DNA of 64,000 bases from Coriobacteriaceae bacterium AF45-21 (GTDB lineage: Bacteria; Actinomycetota; Coriobacteriia; Coriobacteriales; Coriobacteriaceae). The notes under the pieces were generated by a model. It did not search any database and had not been told where the DNA came from. It worked only from the letters and a program-made list of their open reading frames with translations. Every line of letters begins with the position of its first letter. Within the stretch, counting starts at the first letter, position 1. The stretch spans positions 1 to 64,000 of the forward strand of contig JAQCYU010000005.1 in assembly GCA_027682925.1 (NCBI GenBank). The letters run 5' to 3'. The position numbers and the translations under genes were made by a program. This document shows positions 62,807 through 64,000 of the stretch, piece by piece.

Positions 62807-63103
62807 TTAGTGCTCCTCGAGCTGATTGCCGAGCGGGGTAAAGATATGCTCGCCGCTCTCGGGGTCGAACAGCTCGACCTGACCGGTGAGGACATCGATA
62901 TACTGGTAGGACTGACGCGACTTGCGCCCGCGGCGCTCGTCGACCTCGACGATAAAGACGGCGGGGTGGACGCTCTTGATGGTGCCCATGCGCTCGACGA
63001 CGCGGGTGCGGCCCATGTTGGCCTTCACCTTGACGCGATCGCCCACCATATCGGTCAGCTTCTCGTGGATGTCGTCGACGTGATTGACTTCCATCTCTTC
63101 CAT
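62807..63103 (-). CDS. veg: Veg-family protein
   Basis: Small beta-rich protein. The central part (GDRVKVKANMGRTRVVERMG, VHPAVFIVEVDE, SYQYIDVLTGQVELF) matches the Veg family (PF06257), linked in Bacillus to biofilm matrix expression. 98 residues, with about 20 extra residues at each end. ATG at 63103 follows GGAGG by 8 bases. Next to ispE, as in Firmicutes. Confidence 0.87.
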   Translation of the reverse strand: MEEMEVNHVDDIHEKLTDMVGDRVKVKANMGRTRVVERMGTIKSVHPAVFIVEVDERRGRKSRQSYQYIDVLTGQVELFDPESGEHIFTPLGNQLEEH

Positions 63104-63217
63104 GAACAGGGCCTCCAGAAGGTGCAATTCAAAAAGGGGATAATACCCCTAACATAGACAAAACTCTAATACTATAGCACCCTGCTGCCGCCATACGCAA
63201 GTAGCTAATTTGGCTAC

Positions 63218-63664
63218 TTACAGATTGTCGGTATCGAGGACGATGGTGAACGGACCGTCGTTGACCAAGTCGACTTTCATATCGGCGCCAAAGATGCCGT
63301 GCGCCACGTGTTCGACATCTTTGCGAACGAGCGTCAAGAAGTACTCGTAGAGCTCGTTGGCAACATCGGGGGCGCCGGCATCGGTAAACGATGGGCGGCG
63401 GCCGTGACGGCAATCGGCGAACAGCGTGAACTGCGACACTACGAGAACCTCGCCGTCGACATCGGCAAGTGCCAGGTTGGTCTTGCCGTTCTCGTCCTCG
63501 TTAATGCGCAAGCCGCGGAGCTTGCCCCACAGCTTATCAGCCTCGGCGCGCGTGTCGCCGTGGCCCACGCCCAACAGCACCAGATAGCCGCGCCCAATTT
63601 TGCCCACGTACTCGCCGTCGACCGTCACGCCGGCGTTGAGCACGCGCTGAACCACCGCACGCAC
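63218..63664 (-). CDS. dtd: D-aminoacyl-tRNA deacylase
   Basis: Removes D-amino acids and mischarged glycine from tRNA. 148 residues with both active-site motifs: [17 protein letters not shown] (about residues 78-94) and NDGPFTI near the C-terminus. Starts 3 bases after the rdgB stop. Confidence 0.94.
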   Translation of the reverse strand: MRAVVQRVLNAGVTVDGEYVGKIGRGYLVLLGVGHGDTRAEADKLWGKLRGLRINEDENGKTNLALADVDGEVLVVSQFTLFADCRHGRRPSFTDAGAPDVANELYEYFLTLVRKDVEHVAHGIFGADMKVDLVNDGPFTIVLDTDNL

Positions 63665-63667
63665 GGC

Positions 63668-64000
63668 CTACTCCTCGCCCGTCAGTTTGGCGGATAGGTG
63701 CTCGAGCGCATGGAATCGATGGCTGATGGCGTTCTTCTCGTCCGCCGTGAGCTCGGCCATAGTCTTGCCCGGCGTATCGACCGGCAGGAACAGCGGGTCG
63801 TAGCCAAAGCCGTGATCGCCGCGGCCCTCGTGCGCGATAACGCCCTCACAGGCGCCCTCGCCATAGGTGACCAGGCCGTCCGTATCGATGAGCGCAACGA
63901 CGCTCATAAAGCGCGCGGTGCGGTCCTCGTCTGCCACGCCTTCCAGATTCACGAGCAGCTTGGCATTGTTGGCGGCATCGTCGCCGTGAACGCCCGCGTA
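63668..64000 (-). CDS. rdgB: XTP/dITP diphosphatase, 5' end beyond the window
   Basis: Cleans non-canonical purine nucleotides from the pool. Only the C-terminal 110 residues are in the window, with GRGDHGFGYDPLF and EKNAISHRFHAL, both characteristic of the HAM1/RdgB family. The reading frame is open to the window edge. Confidence 0.9.
   Translation of the reverse strand, partial: YAGVHGDDAANNAKLLVNLEGVADEDRTARFMSVVALIDTDGLVTYGEGACEGVIAHEGRGDHGFGYDPLFLPVDTPGKTMAELTADEKNAISHRFHALEHLSAKLTGEE

Overview
The window looks like chromosomal DNA from a high-GC member of the Coriobacteriia, most likely Collinsella or a close relative. This is inferred from GC-rich coding sequence, strong AGGAGG-type ribosome sites, an actinobacterial-style RNA polymerase next to a Firmicutes-like gene order, and a gut-type sugar (PTS, GH1, GH13) repertoire. 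No database search was possible. It is an ordinary chromosomal segment; no prophage, insertion sequence or CRISPR array was seen.

A backbone of housekeeping genes runs on the minus strand from the right end to the left: rdgB, dtd, veg, ispE, tRNA-Pro, tatA, greA, lysS, thrE-like exporter, clpC, pepD, disA, ispD, ispF, cysS, rlmB, a YacP-like nuclease, tRNA-Thr, then tRNA-Tyr/Thr/Met, tuf, rpmG, tRNA-Trp, secE, nusG, rplK, rplA, and finally rplJ, rplL, galU, rpoB, rpoC. This is the familiar clpC-disA-cysS-rlmB-secE-nusG-rpl-rpo order. It is interrupted by blocks on mixed strands: hipBA with a riboswitch-controlled mntP (49.5-52.2 kb), a beta-glucoside PTS operon with its RpiR regulator (39.2-43.0 kb), and a 23 kb block between rplA and rplJ. 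That block holds a decayed leucine operon, an ECF sigma/anti-sigma pair, a BMP-domain/phosphoesterase pair, mscS, a Trp-type ABC importer, a WYL regulator, asnS, a stand-alone glucose IIA protein, an esterase, FeoA-FeoB, an efflux protein, a GH13 glycosidase, a DNA glycosylase and an aminotransferase.

Three observations stand out. (1) The RNA polymerase beta-prime subunit carries a C-terminal module that aligns without gaps to the DNA-binding C-terminal domain of the alpha subunit, with the main DNA-contact residues kept. (2) A textbook leucine attenuator (19-residue leader peptide with four CTA codons, antiterminator, terminator) survives intact in front of a leuA gene that has lost its start codon, has an in-frame stop and is fused out of frame to the tail of leuB. 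(3) A two-gene unit joins a ParB-like region and a BMP-type ligand-binding domain in one cytoplasmic protein, translationally coupled to a small phosphoesterase.

At least 14 reading-frame breaks occur in otherwise intact, mostly essential genes (rpoB, rpoC, rplL, tuf, lysS, cysS and others). Every one is repaired by adding exactly one base, and many sit in GG or GGCC contexts. They are almost certainly sequencing or assembly errors, so these genes are listed as single intact CDS with the break positions given. Several families of palindromic intergenic repeats recur across the window and account for most of the larger non-coding stretches.
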